DNA from: an uncultured Clostridia bacterium
Lineage (GTDB): Bacteria > Bacillota > Clostridia > Peptostreptococcales > Anaerovoracaceae
Reading direction: 5' to 3'
DNA length: 7,100 nucleotides
Assembly: GCA_937928455.1 (NCBI GenBank)
Contig: CALFUG010000051.1
Span: 1-7,100 of the forward strand
Positions 1-6,416 of this stretch are shown in pieces. Below the pieces are notes generated by a model. The model was not told where the DNA came from. It did no database searches and saw only the letters and a list, made by a program, of their open reading frames with translations. Both the position numbers and the translations under genes were made by a program. Position 1 is the first letter of the stretch. Each line of letters starts with the position of its first letter.

Positions 1-48
1 CGACCACCGAGATCTACACTCTTTCCCTACACGACGCTCTTCCGATCT
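1..48 (+). other. Illumina TruSeq P5 adapter remnant (contamination)
   Basis: These bases match from memory the 3' 48 bases of the 58-base Illumina TruSeq universal (P5) adapter, ending in the typical GCTCTTCCGATCT. Only the first ten adapter bases are missing. This is sequencing-library sequence left at a contig end, not genomic DNA. Genomic sequence starts at about position 49, directly inside a coding region. The adapter's last T plus the next two bases form a TAG in the frame of the following gene, so a gene caller would wrongly see an upstream stop there. Confidence 0.97.
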
Positions 49-50
49 AG

Positions 51-569
51 GGGGAAGGGAAGCCAGGGATTGTCTTGTCGGTTAATGTGTCGGCTCTGCA
101 ATTTTCGCGAAGCGAATTTACGAAAAATGTACTCTCCCTGATTAACAAGAAAGGGGTAGAACCAACCCATGTTATACTGGAAATCACGGAGTCGGTGTTT
201 ACCAACAATTACGATGACTTGAATCGAGTCTTTGCCCAGTTGAAGGCGAAAGGTATCCGAATCGCTATTGATGATTTTGGTACCGGATATTCTTCTTTGG
301 CCAGGGAGCGGGAATTGAATGTAAATTGCTTAAAGATCGATAAGTTCTTTACCGATAAGTTGTTATTATCGAAACCGGAGGAAACCTTGTCCGGAGACAT
401 CATATCTATGGGTCACAAGTTGGGCCACTGCGTCATCGCTGAAGGGGTGGAGTATCAGGCCCAGTTGGAATATTTGAGAGAAAATGGTTGTGACAAAGCA
501 CAAGGGTTCTATATCAGCAAACCCCTCGATGAAGGCGAGGCGGTTTCGTTCTTAAGAAATTGGAAGTAG
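51..569 (+). CDS. EAL-domain c-di-GMP phosphodiesterase, 5'-truncated
   Basis: This is the C-terminal part of an EAL domain, the enzyme that linearises cyclic di-GMP to pGpG in the cytoplasm. The reading frame is open from the adapter junction. The TTG at 75 is inside the conserved LSVNVSALQF strand and is not a true start. Counting from that TTG, residues matching the known catalytic set are N4 (NVS), E36 (EITES), D66-D67 in the DDFGTGYSSL loop, K88 (LKID), E123 (AEGVE) and Q143 (AQGF). All are intact, so the retained part looks like an active enzyme. The EAL signature itself and everything N-terminal (often GGDEF, PAS or a sensor) lie beyond the contig end. The gene ends about 50 bases before a second c-di-GMP gene on the same strand, with no terminator visible between, so the two may be cotranscribed. 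Family assignment is firm; activity is inferred. Confidence 0.93.
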   Translation, partial: GEGKPGIVLSVNVSALQFSRSEFTKNVLSLINKKGVEPTHVILEITESVFTNNYDDLNRVFAQLKAKGIRIAIDDFGTGYSSLARERELNVNCLKIDKFFTDKLLLSKPEETLSGDIISMGHKLGHCVIAEGVEYQAQLEYLRENGCDKAQGFYISKPLDEGEAVSFLRNWK

Positions 570-603
570 GGAGGAGAAGGCTGGACGACTTTGGACAGCT
601 CAA

Positions 604-613
604 AAAAGGGTGG
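604..613 (+). promoter_or_regulatory. Shine-Dalgarno deciding the start of the receptor gene
   Basis: The purine run AAAAGGGTGG ends five bases before the ATG at 619, which is normal spacing. The in-frame GTG at 610 lies inside this same run. The only other ribosome-binding-like sequence (GGAGG near 571-575) is about 35 bases from that GTG, too far to serve it. The ATG at 619 is therefore the better start. Confidence 0.6.
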
Positions 614-618
614 AACAA

Positions 619-3330
619 ATGAACAAGGAAAGAAAAAAACCGATACCCATCAAGATGATGATTATCGTGGTTTTTCTATTATCCATGACCGTGTTACTAA
701 CAGCATACGGCGTAATTTTATTTTCCAATTGGAGTGCCTCCGGGGAAAGAATGGCCCAACAGATTGCATCCGATTTAAACGAGAAAATTTACAGTGATTT
801 AAGTGTGACGTTGCACGCTCCGTTTCATATCAATGAAGCACAGCATGGTGTGGTTCAAAATGAAATTTTGGATATGGATAATCCGGCGGGGCGGGAAAAG
901 TTTTTTGTGGGGGTATTGCAAGCCCATGGGGATGCTATTTACAGCTTTAGCTACGGCTCCGAGCAAGGGGAGTACTATGGAGCGCGCAGAAACCCTGAGG
1001 GTGAGATTGAAATCATGCGGAACGATGCCACTACGGGAGGGAATTCCTGGTATTATACCGTAAAAGAAGATTTAACAGCAGGGAATTTGGTGGTGCAGGC
1101 AGGCGCCTTTGATCCTCGAACCCGTGCTTGGTATAAAGTGGCGGCAGAAACGGGGCAACCCGGGTATTCTCCTATTTATAAGCACTTTGTTATGGATGAT
1201 TTGACGGTGTCTGCGGCATGGCCGGTTTTCGATGCCCAGGGGGCCCTGCGAGGAGTGATGGGGGCTCATATGTTATTGGGGGATATCGGACAGTACTTAT
1301 CGGGTACGGTCCATGAATATCAGGGAAATACGGTAATTTTGGAAAAAGAGTCTGGATACCTAATCGCTAATTCTTTGGAATTGGATAATTTTAGAATCGA
1401 GGAGGATGGCACCCTACAAAGATTATTATTATCAGACATTCCCGGAGAGAATTTCGAACAAATATATCTGAACTACTTAAATTCCGCCAATACCCAATTC
1501 CGGTATGAGGGGCCGGGCGAAGATTTTTACATCAGTGTACGAGAAATAGATTTGGAGGGGCTGGGCTGGGTAATTATCACCGCCCTTCCCCGCAGTTATT
1601 TTTTGGCGGACTTAATAAAAACCATGTGGTGGGCCGGTTTGGCGGCGACTCTACTGGTAATACTTTCCGTGATGGCTTACTTGATACTGATTCGCAAGAT
1701 GATGCGGCCTATGGATAATCTTTTAAGCGTAGCGGAAGGATTGGCATCCGGCGATTTAACCCGAAGGGTTTCTGTGGAGAGATACGATGAAATCGGGATT
1801 ATTTCTCAAAGTATGAATCGTGTGGGGGATACCATTCAGTCCTTAGTGGAAAATTTGGAATCCAATGTTCAAGAACGAACCAAAGAGCTGAATGAAGCCA
1901 ATATGGAATTGGAAGAAAGTAAGGATTCCCTGCGGTTGATTCTGGATTCTTCTGCAGAAGCCATTTATGGCATCGATTTAATGGGCAACTGTACATTTTG
2001 CAATCAAAGCTGTATGCGTATGTTAGGCTACTCTCATGAAGAAGAATTGTTGGGGCAGAACATGCACCAACTGGTTCATCATAGCAAACGAAACGGGGAA
2101 GTTTATCCGGAAGAAGAGTGTCCCATCCTTCGATCCATCATCGACAGTACCGGCCATGAATCGGAGGACGAAGTTTTTTGGCGCCAGGATGGATCTTTCT
2201 TTGATGTAGAATACCATGCGTATCCTCAGGTGAAGAATGGAAAGGTCATCGGCGGTGTGATTACCTTCATGGATGTTACGGATAGAAAAGAACGGGAGGC
2301 GGAAATTGAATACCTGAATTGTCATGATTTACTGACGGGACTCCATAACAGAAGATGTTTTGAAGAGAATAAGGGGAAATTTGACAAGGTGGATAACCTC
2401 CCTCTATCCATTATATTTGGGGATATTAACGGACTGAAAATGGCCAATGACATATTTGGACATACAGTGGGGGATCAGCTCATTGCAAAGGCCGCGGAAA
2501 TCCTGGTGAAGGCCACGGGAGAAGAGAACCTGGTAGCGCGAGTGGGTGGCGATGAATTCATCGTGCTACTTCCCAAAACGGGCAGAGAAGGGGCTCAAAA
2601 AGTCTTAAACCGGATACGGGAACTGATGGAGGATGCCCGGGTAGCCGCCATTAAGTGTACCATATCCCTAGGATTTGACACCAAGATAAAACCTCATCAG
2701 TCCTTAGAGGAAATCATGGGTAATGCGGAAAATATGATGTATAAAGATAAGATTATGAACCGGAAAACCATCAATAAGGATACGATTGATACCATTGTTG
2801 GAACACTACATAAAAAGAGCATTCGAGAAAAGGAACATTCCGGAATGGTGGAGGAATTATGCGTGAATTTGGGAAGGCGGCTGAAGCTTTCGGAACCGGA
2901 CATTAACAAATTGGAACGAGCCGCTTATCTCCATGATATCGGTAAAATTACTGTTTCCGATACCATTCTGCAGGCGGACCATTTGTCGGAGGAGGAGATG
3001 GAGTTGATGCGGCAACATGCCGCCACCGGCTATCGCATCCTGACCTTGTTTGATGAGACCTTGGATTTGGCGGACCATGTATATAGCCACCATGAATGGT
3101 GGGATGGTACCGGATATCCCCGAAACCTGCAAGGAGAAGAGATTCCCCTGTTGGCTCGAATTATTTCTGTGGTGGAGGCCTATGACCGTATGATTCACAA
3201 GGAGGGGTTCACGGAAGAGGACAGCGTAGAGGCCAGAAAAGAAAAGGCGCTGAGGGAGATTCAAGAGGGTGCAGGGACTCACTTTGACCCGGAAGTGGCT
3301 AGGGAATTCGTGGCCTTGATGGAAGAATAA
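619..3330 (+). CDS. dCache-HAMP-PAS-GGDEF-HD-GYP c-di-GMP receptor enzyme
   Basis: A membrane receptor of 903 residues with both a diguanylate cyclase and an HD-GYP c-di-GMP phosphodiesterase module. Order (numbering from the ATG at 619): TM1 about 10-35; extracellular dCache-like sensor about 40-325, with an RAWY motif near 169-172; TM2 about 335-358; HAMP about 356-409; coiled coil to about 437; PAS about 438-560; GGDEF about 565-715; HD-GYP about 725-903. The GGDEF site is intact (GGDEF 643-647, D602, N610, D611). The allosteric RxxD inhibition site is absent: GEEN stands at 634-637. HD-GYP keeps H740, HDIGK (772-776), H800, HHE (824-826) and GYP (832-834), but the usual late Asp of the DxYDA motif is Glu (E853). 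The dCache amino-acid signature is incomplete: the expected Tyr is F164 and the expected Asp is H217. The ligand is unknown. A truncated EAL gene lies just upstream. Net direction of c-di-GMP turnover cannot be read from sequence. Confidence 0.93.
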   Translation: MNKERKKPIPIKMMIIVVFLLSMTVLLTAYGVILFSNWSASGERMAQQIASDLNEKIYSDLSVTLHAPFHINEAQHGVVQNEILDMDNPAGREKFFVGVLQAHGDAIYSFSYGSEQGEYYGARRNPEGEIEIMRNDATTGGNSWYYTVKEDLTAGNLVVQAGAFDPRTRAWYKVAAETGQPGYSPIYKHFVMDDLTVSAAWPVFDAQGALRGVMGAHMLLGDIGQYLSGTVHEYQGNTVILEKESGYLIANSLELDNFRIEEDGTLQRLLLSDIPGENFEQIYLNYLNSANTQFRYEGPGEDFYISVREIDLEGLGWVIITALPRSYFLADLIKTMWWAGLAATLLVILSVMAYLILIRKMMRPMDNLLSVAEGLASGDLTRRVSVERYDEIGIISQSMNRVGDTIQSLVENLESNVQERTKELNEANMELEESKDSLRLILDSSAEAIYGIDLMGNCTFCNQSCMRMLGYSHEEELLGQNMHQLVHHSKRNGEVYPEEECPILRSIIDSTGHESEDEVFWRQDGSFFDVEYHAYPQVKNGKVIGGVITFMDVTDRKEREAEIEYLNCHDLLTGLHNRRCFEENKGKFDKVDNLPLSIIFGDINGLKMANDIFGHTVGDQLIAKAAEILVKATGEENLVARVGGDEFIVLLPKTGREGAQKVLNRIRELMEDARVAAIKCTISLGFDTKIKPHQSLEEIMGNAENMMYKDKIMNRKTINKDTIDTIVGTLHKKSIREKEHSGMVEELCVNLGRRLKLSEPDINKLERAAYLHDIGKITVSDTILQADHLSEEEMELMRQHAATGYRILTLFDETLDLADHVYSHHEWWDGTGYPRNLQGEEIPLLARIISVVEAYDRMIHKEGFTEEDSVEARKEKALREIQEGAGTHFDPEVAREFVALMEE

Positions 3331-3334
3331 AAAT

Positions 3335-3350
3335 CTTCATAACTTCATAA
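3335..3350 (+). repeat. 8-bp tandem direct repeat
   Basis: CTTCATAA occurs twice back to back just after the receptor stop codon. It is probably a chance or slippage duplication; no function is suggested. Confidence 0.5.
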
Positions 3351-3415
3351 TAGGATGGGAAAAATAAAGGAAAACCAACAATAACCTAAAATAATGAAAG
3401 CGATATAAAGAAAGC

Positions 3416-3449
3416 AACACAAAAGGCCCGCTCAGGGGCCTTTTGTGTT
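3416..3449. terminator. Bidirectional intrinsic terminator
   Basis: A perfect 14-bp stem (3416-3429 paired with 3436-3449) with a six-base loop. The core is AAAAGGCCC/GGGCCTTTT, extended by AACAC/GTGTT. The stem's own T and A runs supply a U-rich 3' side for transcripts from either strand. It lies between the convergent receptor gene (ending at 3330) and the minus-strand GrdX-like gene (ending at 3476), so it is well placed to stop both. Confidence 0.85.
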
Positions 3450-3475
3450 TGTGCAATCCATTACTTTTTCTATCG

Positions 3476-3838
3476 TTATCCCAGTACCTTGCTGAGGACT
3501 TCCATATCTTTTTTCTGCTGTAATCCCACCAAAAGTGGTTCTTTGCCGGCTTCTTCGCCCATTCCGGTTTTTTCTACCTGGGACAGAGCGGACTTCAGTA
3601 AGTCCATGCTTCGTTGATCCGGGCCGGTAGCGCCATTCTTGTAAAAGGGAAGGCTCTTGTAGTAGGCTTTGGCCGGGTTGTTCTTGTTGGGGTCAACCAG
3701 TAATTGTCCCCCTTCCTGGGCTACTTTAAGTCCTTCTTTCAGGACGGCCAATGTACTTTTGTTTTCCAGATAAGCCACTTTGATTTTTCCGGCATAACTC
3801 TCTGCTTGCGGATTGTTGGTGATAATCATCTTTTCCAT
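3476..3838 (-). CDS. GrdX-like small protein
   Basis: A 120-residue soluble protein with no signal peptide or membrane segment. It resembles the GrdX family, whose genes accompany glycine/betaine reductase operons of amino-acid-fermenting Clostridia and whose biochemical role is unknown. Visible hallmarks are an N-terminal IITNNP (residues 5-10), a middle GGQLLVDP segment where GrdX usually has a GHxLLTHP-like motif, a following YYKS, and a late D-x-x-S helix. Two conserved His positions of the middle motif would be Gly and Asp here, so this is a divergent member at best. Start choice is firm: AAAGGAG lies six bases before the ATG. It is a single-gene unit with its own promoter, divergent from a MerR-type regulator and facing a terminator. 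No other glycine reductase gene is in the window. The assignment is from motif memory and is moderate; the gene itself is well supported by its RBS, promoter and terminator. Confidence 0.7.
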   Translation of the reverse strand: MEKMIITNNPQAESYAGKIKVAYLENKSTLAVLKEGLKVAQEGGQLLVDPNKNNPAKAYYKSLPFYKNGATGPDQRSMDLLKSALSQVEKTGMGEEAGKEPLLVGLQQKKDMEVLSKVLG

Positions 3839-3864
3839 TTCGTTCTCCTTTCCCTATTCCTCCT

Positions 3865-3878
3865 AGGCCTTTTGGCCT
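3865..3878 (-). other. Small hairpin in the GrdX-like gene leader
   Basis: AGGCC and GGCCT pair around a TTTT loop, giving a 5-bp stem in the 5' leader of the minus-strand transcript. It is followed at once by an AGGAGG that has no start codon at a suitable distance. A second, properly spaced AAAGGAG lies closer to the ATG. The hairpin may protect the mRNA 5' end or affect ribosome loading; this is inference. Confidence 0.35.
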
Positions 3879-3899
3879 CGCTTCTTTTCTTCTGACCTT

Positions 3900-3930
3900 A
3901 TCATAACAAGGCAATGGGACTTCACAGCAA
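3900..3930 (-). promoter_or_regulatory. Promoter of the GrdX-like gene
   Basis: Read on the minus strand, an extended -10 TGTTATGAT (TATGAT at 3900-3905) is preceded by a TTGCTG -35 candidate at 3925-3930. The 19-base spacing is long, but the TG extension compensates. It would give a leader of roughly 55 bases before the ATG at 3838. The -35 side overlaps an inverted repeat (3919-3956), so a bound protein could affect this promoter. Confidence 0.5.
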
Positions 3931-3956
3931 CCCCCTAATTTTTCAATATGTGAAGT
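3919..3956. repeat. 8-bp inverted repeat, possible operator
   Basis: ACTTCACA at 3919-3926 is matched by its exact complement TGTGAAGT at 3949-3956, with centres 30 bp apart, close to three helical turns. The left arm touches the -35 of the minus-strand promoter. The wide, AT-rich separation fits two protein sites on the same DNA face better than an RNA hairpin. The binding protein is unknown; the neighbouring MerR-type regulator is one candidate. Confidence 0.45.
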
Positions 3957-4013
3957 GGGGTTTACGATAGGGTTAAAAAAGGGACTTTCTCACCAAGGAT
4001 AGAGGGGGGTCCA

Positions 4014-4042
4014 TTGACGTAACGGGGGAAATCCCCTATACT
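4014..4042 (+). promoter_or_regulatory. Sigma-A type promoter of the MerR-type gene
   Basis: TTGACG (4014-4019) and TATACT (4037-4042) are separated by 17 bases, close to the vegetative consensus. Transcription would begin near 4049, giving a leader of about 33 bases. The spacer is of normal length, unlike the 19-20 bases typical of classical MerR-activated promoters, so if the gene controls itself, simple repression is more likely than DNA-twist activation. Confidence 0.75.
4025..4036. promoter_or_regulatory. Dyad in promoter spacer, candidate operator
   Basis: GGGGA and TCCCC flank a central AA, forming a 12-bp near-palindrome between the -35 and -10 boxes. MerR-family dimers bind dyads in exactly this position, so this is a plausible autoregulatory site for the protein encoded just downstream. 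Binding is inferred from position only. Confidence 0.45.
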
Positions 4043-4081
4043 GTAGATAAGATTTTTTCTCTTGAAAAAAGGTGATTTCCA

Positions 4082-5323
4082 TTGCGAATAGGTGATTTCG
4101 CCCGAAAATACGATTTGAATATCAGTACCGTGCGTTTTTATGTGAACAACGGCTTGATTCTGCCTAAAATGGTAAATGGGCGGTATGATTTTGATGGAAC
4201 CTGCAGCCGTGATATGGACAGAATTCTCCGGTATAAGAAATATCACTTTACCTTGGAGGAAATCCAGCTGCTTTTTTTCATGGAAAAAGCTTCTCGCTTT
4301 CAGGATGATACCATCTTGGAGATTTGCGGAGAGATTTTGAAGAACAAGAAAAAAGAGCTAATGGGGTATCGGGACGAGTTGGAGGGATATATTCAATCTC
4401 TGGATAAGGAATTGGAGACCCTTTCCGTGTCCTCGGAGCCGAGAAAAGAAGGGACCGGAGTTCCCTTTTCCTTTATACCCGATCTTTATTGCCCCAAGTG
4501 TCAGGTGCCTTTAAAGTTGGAAGAGGCCAGATTGGTGCATAATAGCCTGGAACGAGGTGTGCTATGGTGTGATTGTGGGTACAAAGCCCATATTCAGGAA
4601 GGAATCATCCATCTGCCGGATTGTACCGAGGAAACACCCTTCAAAGCTTTTGAAAATGTAGAGTCGGTAATGGCCATGAAGGAACAATTCAGTGCATCCT
4701 ATCGAATGTTAATTGGAAAAGCCTACCTGTGGATGTATACCAAGGGATCTTCAGCCACCACCATTCCCAAACATATTCTCATCGGACCATTTACCTTCAA
4801 TTTCCTGCTGGAATACTTGGAGAAGTTGAATGTAGACCATACGTATATCCTTTTTGATCCCTCCGTAAAACGGATGACCAAAATGAAGCGATATTTATCG
4901 GGAAGTTCCCACAAAATCGTATATATTGCCGGGGGGATCGATATGCTCCCCTTAAAGCATGGCAGCTGCGACCTTTACGTGGATGACTATTCCACGGTGA
5001 ATCATCTGTTTACTTATGGCCAATATCCCGGACAAAAGTTGGCACCACTACTGAAACGGAACGGATCCGTGGTGGGAATCTTTACGGAGTATGGACAGGC
5101 CCCCAAAAGCTTAGCCAACTTCAAGAAAATGCACCCGGACTTTCCGGTAAATCAAATGAAGCTGTCCCTTCTTCGACAGGATTGGGAGCGAAGCGGGGTC
5201 ATCATGCAAGAGCAAAAAAAGATTGGCGTCACTTCCGGCAGTGAATTGCATGACTACCTGGGGGCTCCGGGAGAACAGGTGGAGGTGCGGGCCTATCTCT
5301 GTAAAAAGGTGCCCAAGAGATAA
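4082..5323 (+). CDS. MerR-type regulator fused to zinc ribbon and methyltransferase-like domain
   Basis: A 413-residue soluble protein. Residues 1-70 form a MerR-type winged helix-turn-helix: it opens IGDFARKYDLNISTVRFYVN and later has FTLEEIQLL. Residues 80-115 are a charged helix typical of the MerR dimer coiled coil. Residues 134-180 form a zinc ribbon with CPKC (137, 140) and CDC (163, 165), in a setting like the N-terminal zinc domain of RlmA or Trm112-type proteins. Residues about 205-410 look like a Rossmann-fold SAM methyltransferase: a hydrophobic strand ILIGPFTFNFL where motif I should be, then ILFDPS, then IDMLPLKHGSCDLYVDD like the post-II/III region. Motif I lacks the usual GxGxG, so SAM binding may be altered or lost. 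The start is TTG, supported by AAAGGTG about seven bases upstream and by the MerR N-terminus beginning there. It may sense a nucleotide or metabolite through the tail, or modify a substrate; neither is shown. Divergent from the GrdX-like gene. Confidence 0.85.
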   Translation: MRIGDFARKYDLNISTVRFYVNNGLILPKMVNGRYDFDGTCSRDMDRILRYKKYHFTLEEIQLLFFMEKASRFQDDTILEICGEILKNKKKELMGYRDELEGYIQSLDKELETLSVSSEPRKEGTGVPFSFIPDLYCPKCQVPLKLEEARLVHNSLERGVLWCDCGYKAHIQEGIIHLPDCTEETPFKAFENVESVMAMKEQFSASYRMLIGKAYLWMYTKGSSATTIPKHILIGPFTFNFLLEYLEKLNVDHTYILFDPSVKRMTKMKRYLSGSSHKIVYIAGGIDMLPLKHGSCDLYVDDYSTVNHLFTYGQYPGQKLAPLLKRNGSVVGIFTEYGQAPKSLANFKKMHPDFPVNQMKLSLLRQDWERSGVIMQEQKKIGVTSGSELHDYLGAPGEQVEVRAYLCKKVPKR

Positions 5324-5438
5324 GGCAGGGCAGAGAAAAAATATAAAAAGCAGATAAAAAACATAATAGCTCAAAAGAGAAAAACCAAAAAGAAAGCCAA
5401 TAAAACCATAGATGATCGTAAAAGAAATGAGGAAATCA
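5324..5438 (+). other. A-rich intergenic gap without terminator
   Basis: The stretch up to 5411 is about 60% A and only about 9% T by my count. No GC-rich hairpin with a T run follows the regulator gene, and no convincing -35/-10 pair is present. Transcription from the MerR-type gene could therefore run on into the exoribonuclease gene, although the A-rich strand might also be a diverged promoter region that I cannot resolve. Confidence 0.5.
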
Positions 5439-6416
5439 ATGGAGCGATACGACGTGAATACCTTAGTGGTGGGAGAGGATGTAACGGAATTTTATATGGT
5501 TCGCAGCCTTTCTCTGAAAACGGGAAGCAACGGGAAGCAGTACGGTGACTTACTATTTAGTGATAGTACCGGGGATTTGAACGCCAAGAAGTGGGATATT
5601 ACCCCGGAGGATGAAATCCTCTTTCAAGAAATCACAGAAGGGGATATTGTGAAAGTGCAAGGCAAAGTAAAGGATTTTAACGGCCAGATTCAGTTAACGG
5701 TGTTTCAAATGAGAAAAGCTCGTGATGAGGACCCGGTGGAAATTTCCGACGTGGTGAAAGCCGCACCGGAATCTCCCGACTCCATGTATGAGTACATTTT
5801 CAATGTGGCAATGGAGATGGAAGATGAAGACTATCGAAAGGTCTGCGAAAGACTGTTATCCCAGGACAAGGAAAAACTTTTGTATTACCCGGCCGCCCAA
5901 CGAAACCACCATGCAGAAATGGCGGGCCTGTTATACCACGTGAAGCGAATGCTGATGGCGGGAAAGAAGCTCTGTGAAGTATATCCCCTGCTGAATCGGG
6001 ACTTGCTATTAACGGGAGTTATCATCCATGACATTGAGAAGCTTCGGGAAATTGAAAGCAATGAATACGGGGTTTCTCCCGGATATTCCTTTGAAGGACA
6101 ATTGATTGGCCATCTGGTCCAAGGGGTGGTGGCCATCGATCAGTTGGGAAAAGAATTGAATATTCCCCGGGAAAAGGTGGTGTTGATGGAGCATATGATT
6201 TTATCCCATCACTACGAGCCGGATTACGGAAGTCCGAAAAAACCCATGTTCCCGGAGGCGGAAATGTTGCATTATCTGGACATGATGGATGCCCGGATGT
6301 TTGATATGGAGGATGCTTTGGGAAATACGGAAGAAGGAGATTTTTCCGGTAGGGTTTGGACTCTGGAAAATCGAAGATTATATAAAGCTATGGGGAGGAA
6401 CCCGGAGAATGATTAA
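5439..6416 (+). CDS. yhaM: YhaM-family 3'-5' exoribonuclease
   Basis: A cytoplasmic 325-residue protein matching YhaM (Cbf1-like) of Firmicutes, a metal-dependent 3'-5' exoribonuclease that trims RNA 3' ends. Residues about 5-95 form an OB fold (SNGKQYGDLLFSDSTGDLNA, KWDI, VKVQGKVKDFNGQIQL). The rest is an HD domain with HHAEMAGLLYHV (from H157), HDIEK (H197, D198), GHLVQG, LSHHYEPDYGSPKKP (H257-H258) and a final LDMMDARM. The Gly usual in HDxGK is Glu here. The family length is about 314 residues. The frame stays open to an ATG at 5412, but the ATG at 5439 has TGAGGA six bases upstream and gives a family-like N-terminus, so it is preferred; 5412 lacks a clear RBS. The 3' end overlaps the next gene by 8 bp, implying translational coupling with a CCA/poly(A)-adding enzyme. 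Both act on RNA 3' ends. Confidence 0.92.
   Translation: MERYDVNTLVVGEDVTEFYMVRSLSLKTGSNGKQYGDLLFSDSTGDLNAKKWDITPEDEILFQEITEGDIVKVQGKVKDFNGQIQLTVFQMRKARDEDPVEISDVVKAAPESPDSMYEYIFNVAMEMEDEDYRKVCERLLSQDKEKLLYYPAAQRNHHAEMAGLLYHVKRMLMAGKKLCEVYPLLNRDLLLTGVIIHDIEKLREIESNEYGVSPGYSFEGQLIGHLVQGVVAIDQLGKELNIPREKVVLMEHMILSHHYEPDYGSPKKPMFPEAEMLHYLDMMDARMFDMEDALGNTEEGDFSGRVWTLENRRLYKAMGRNPEND

Noticed and set aside
75..77. TTG as the true start of the EAL gene
   Set aside because: The codon lies inside a conserved strand of the EAL domain, and the frame runs upstream to the adapter; the gene is truncated, not short.
610..612. GTG as start of the receptor gene
   Set aside because: It overlaps the purine run that serves the ATG at 619 and has no ribosome binding site of its own at normal spacing.
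570..618. c-di-GMP riboswitch between the two signalling genes
   Set aside because: The gap is under 50 bases, too short for either known class, and only a weak 4-bp GCTG/CAGC pairing is present.
2857..3282. 141-codon minus-strand reading frame inside the HD-GYP region
   Set aside because: It is the antisense shadow of a clear conserved domain, with no ribosome binding site or recognisable motifs.
3726..3914. Overlapping minus-strand reading frame of 62 codons
   Set aside because: It overlaps the GrdX-like gene in another frame, covers its promoter and leader, and has no family-like features.
3981..4012. Possible hairpin GGAC/GTCC upstream of the MerR-type promoter
   Set aside because: Only four base pairs across a 23-base loop, easily expected by chance.
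5412..5414. ATG at 5412 as start of the YhaM-family gene
   Set aside because: No clear ribosome binding site precedes it, while the ATG at 5439 has a good one and gives a family-like N-terminus. Kept as an alternative only.
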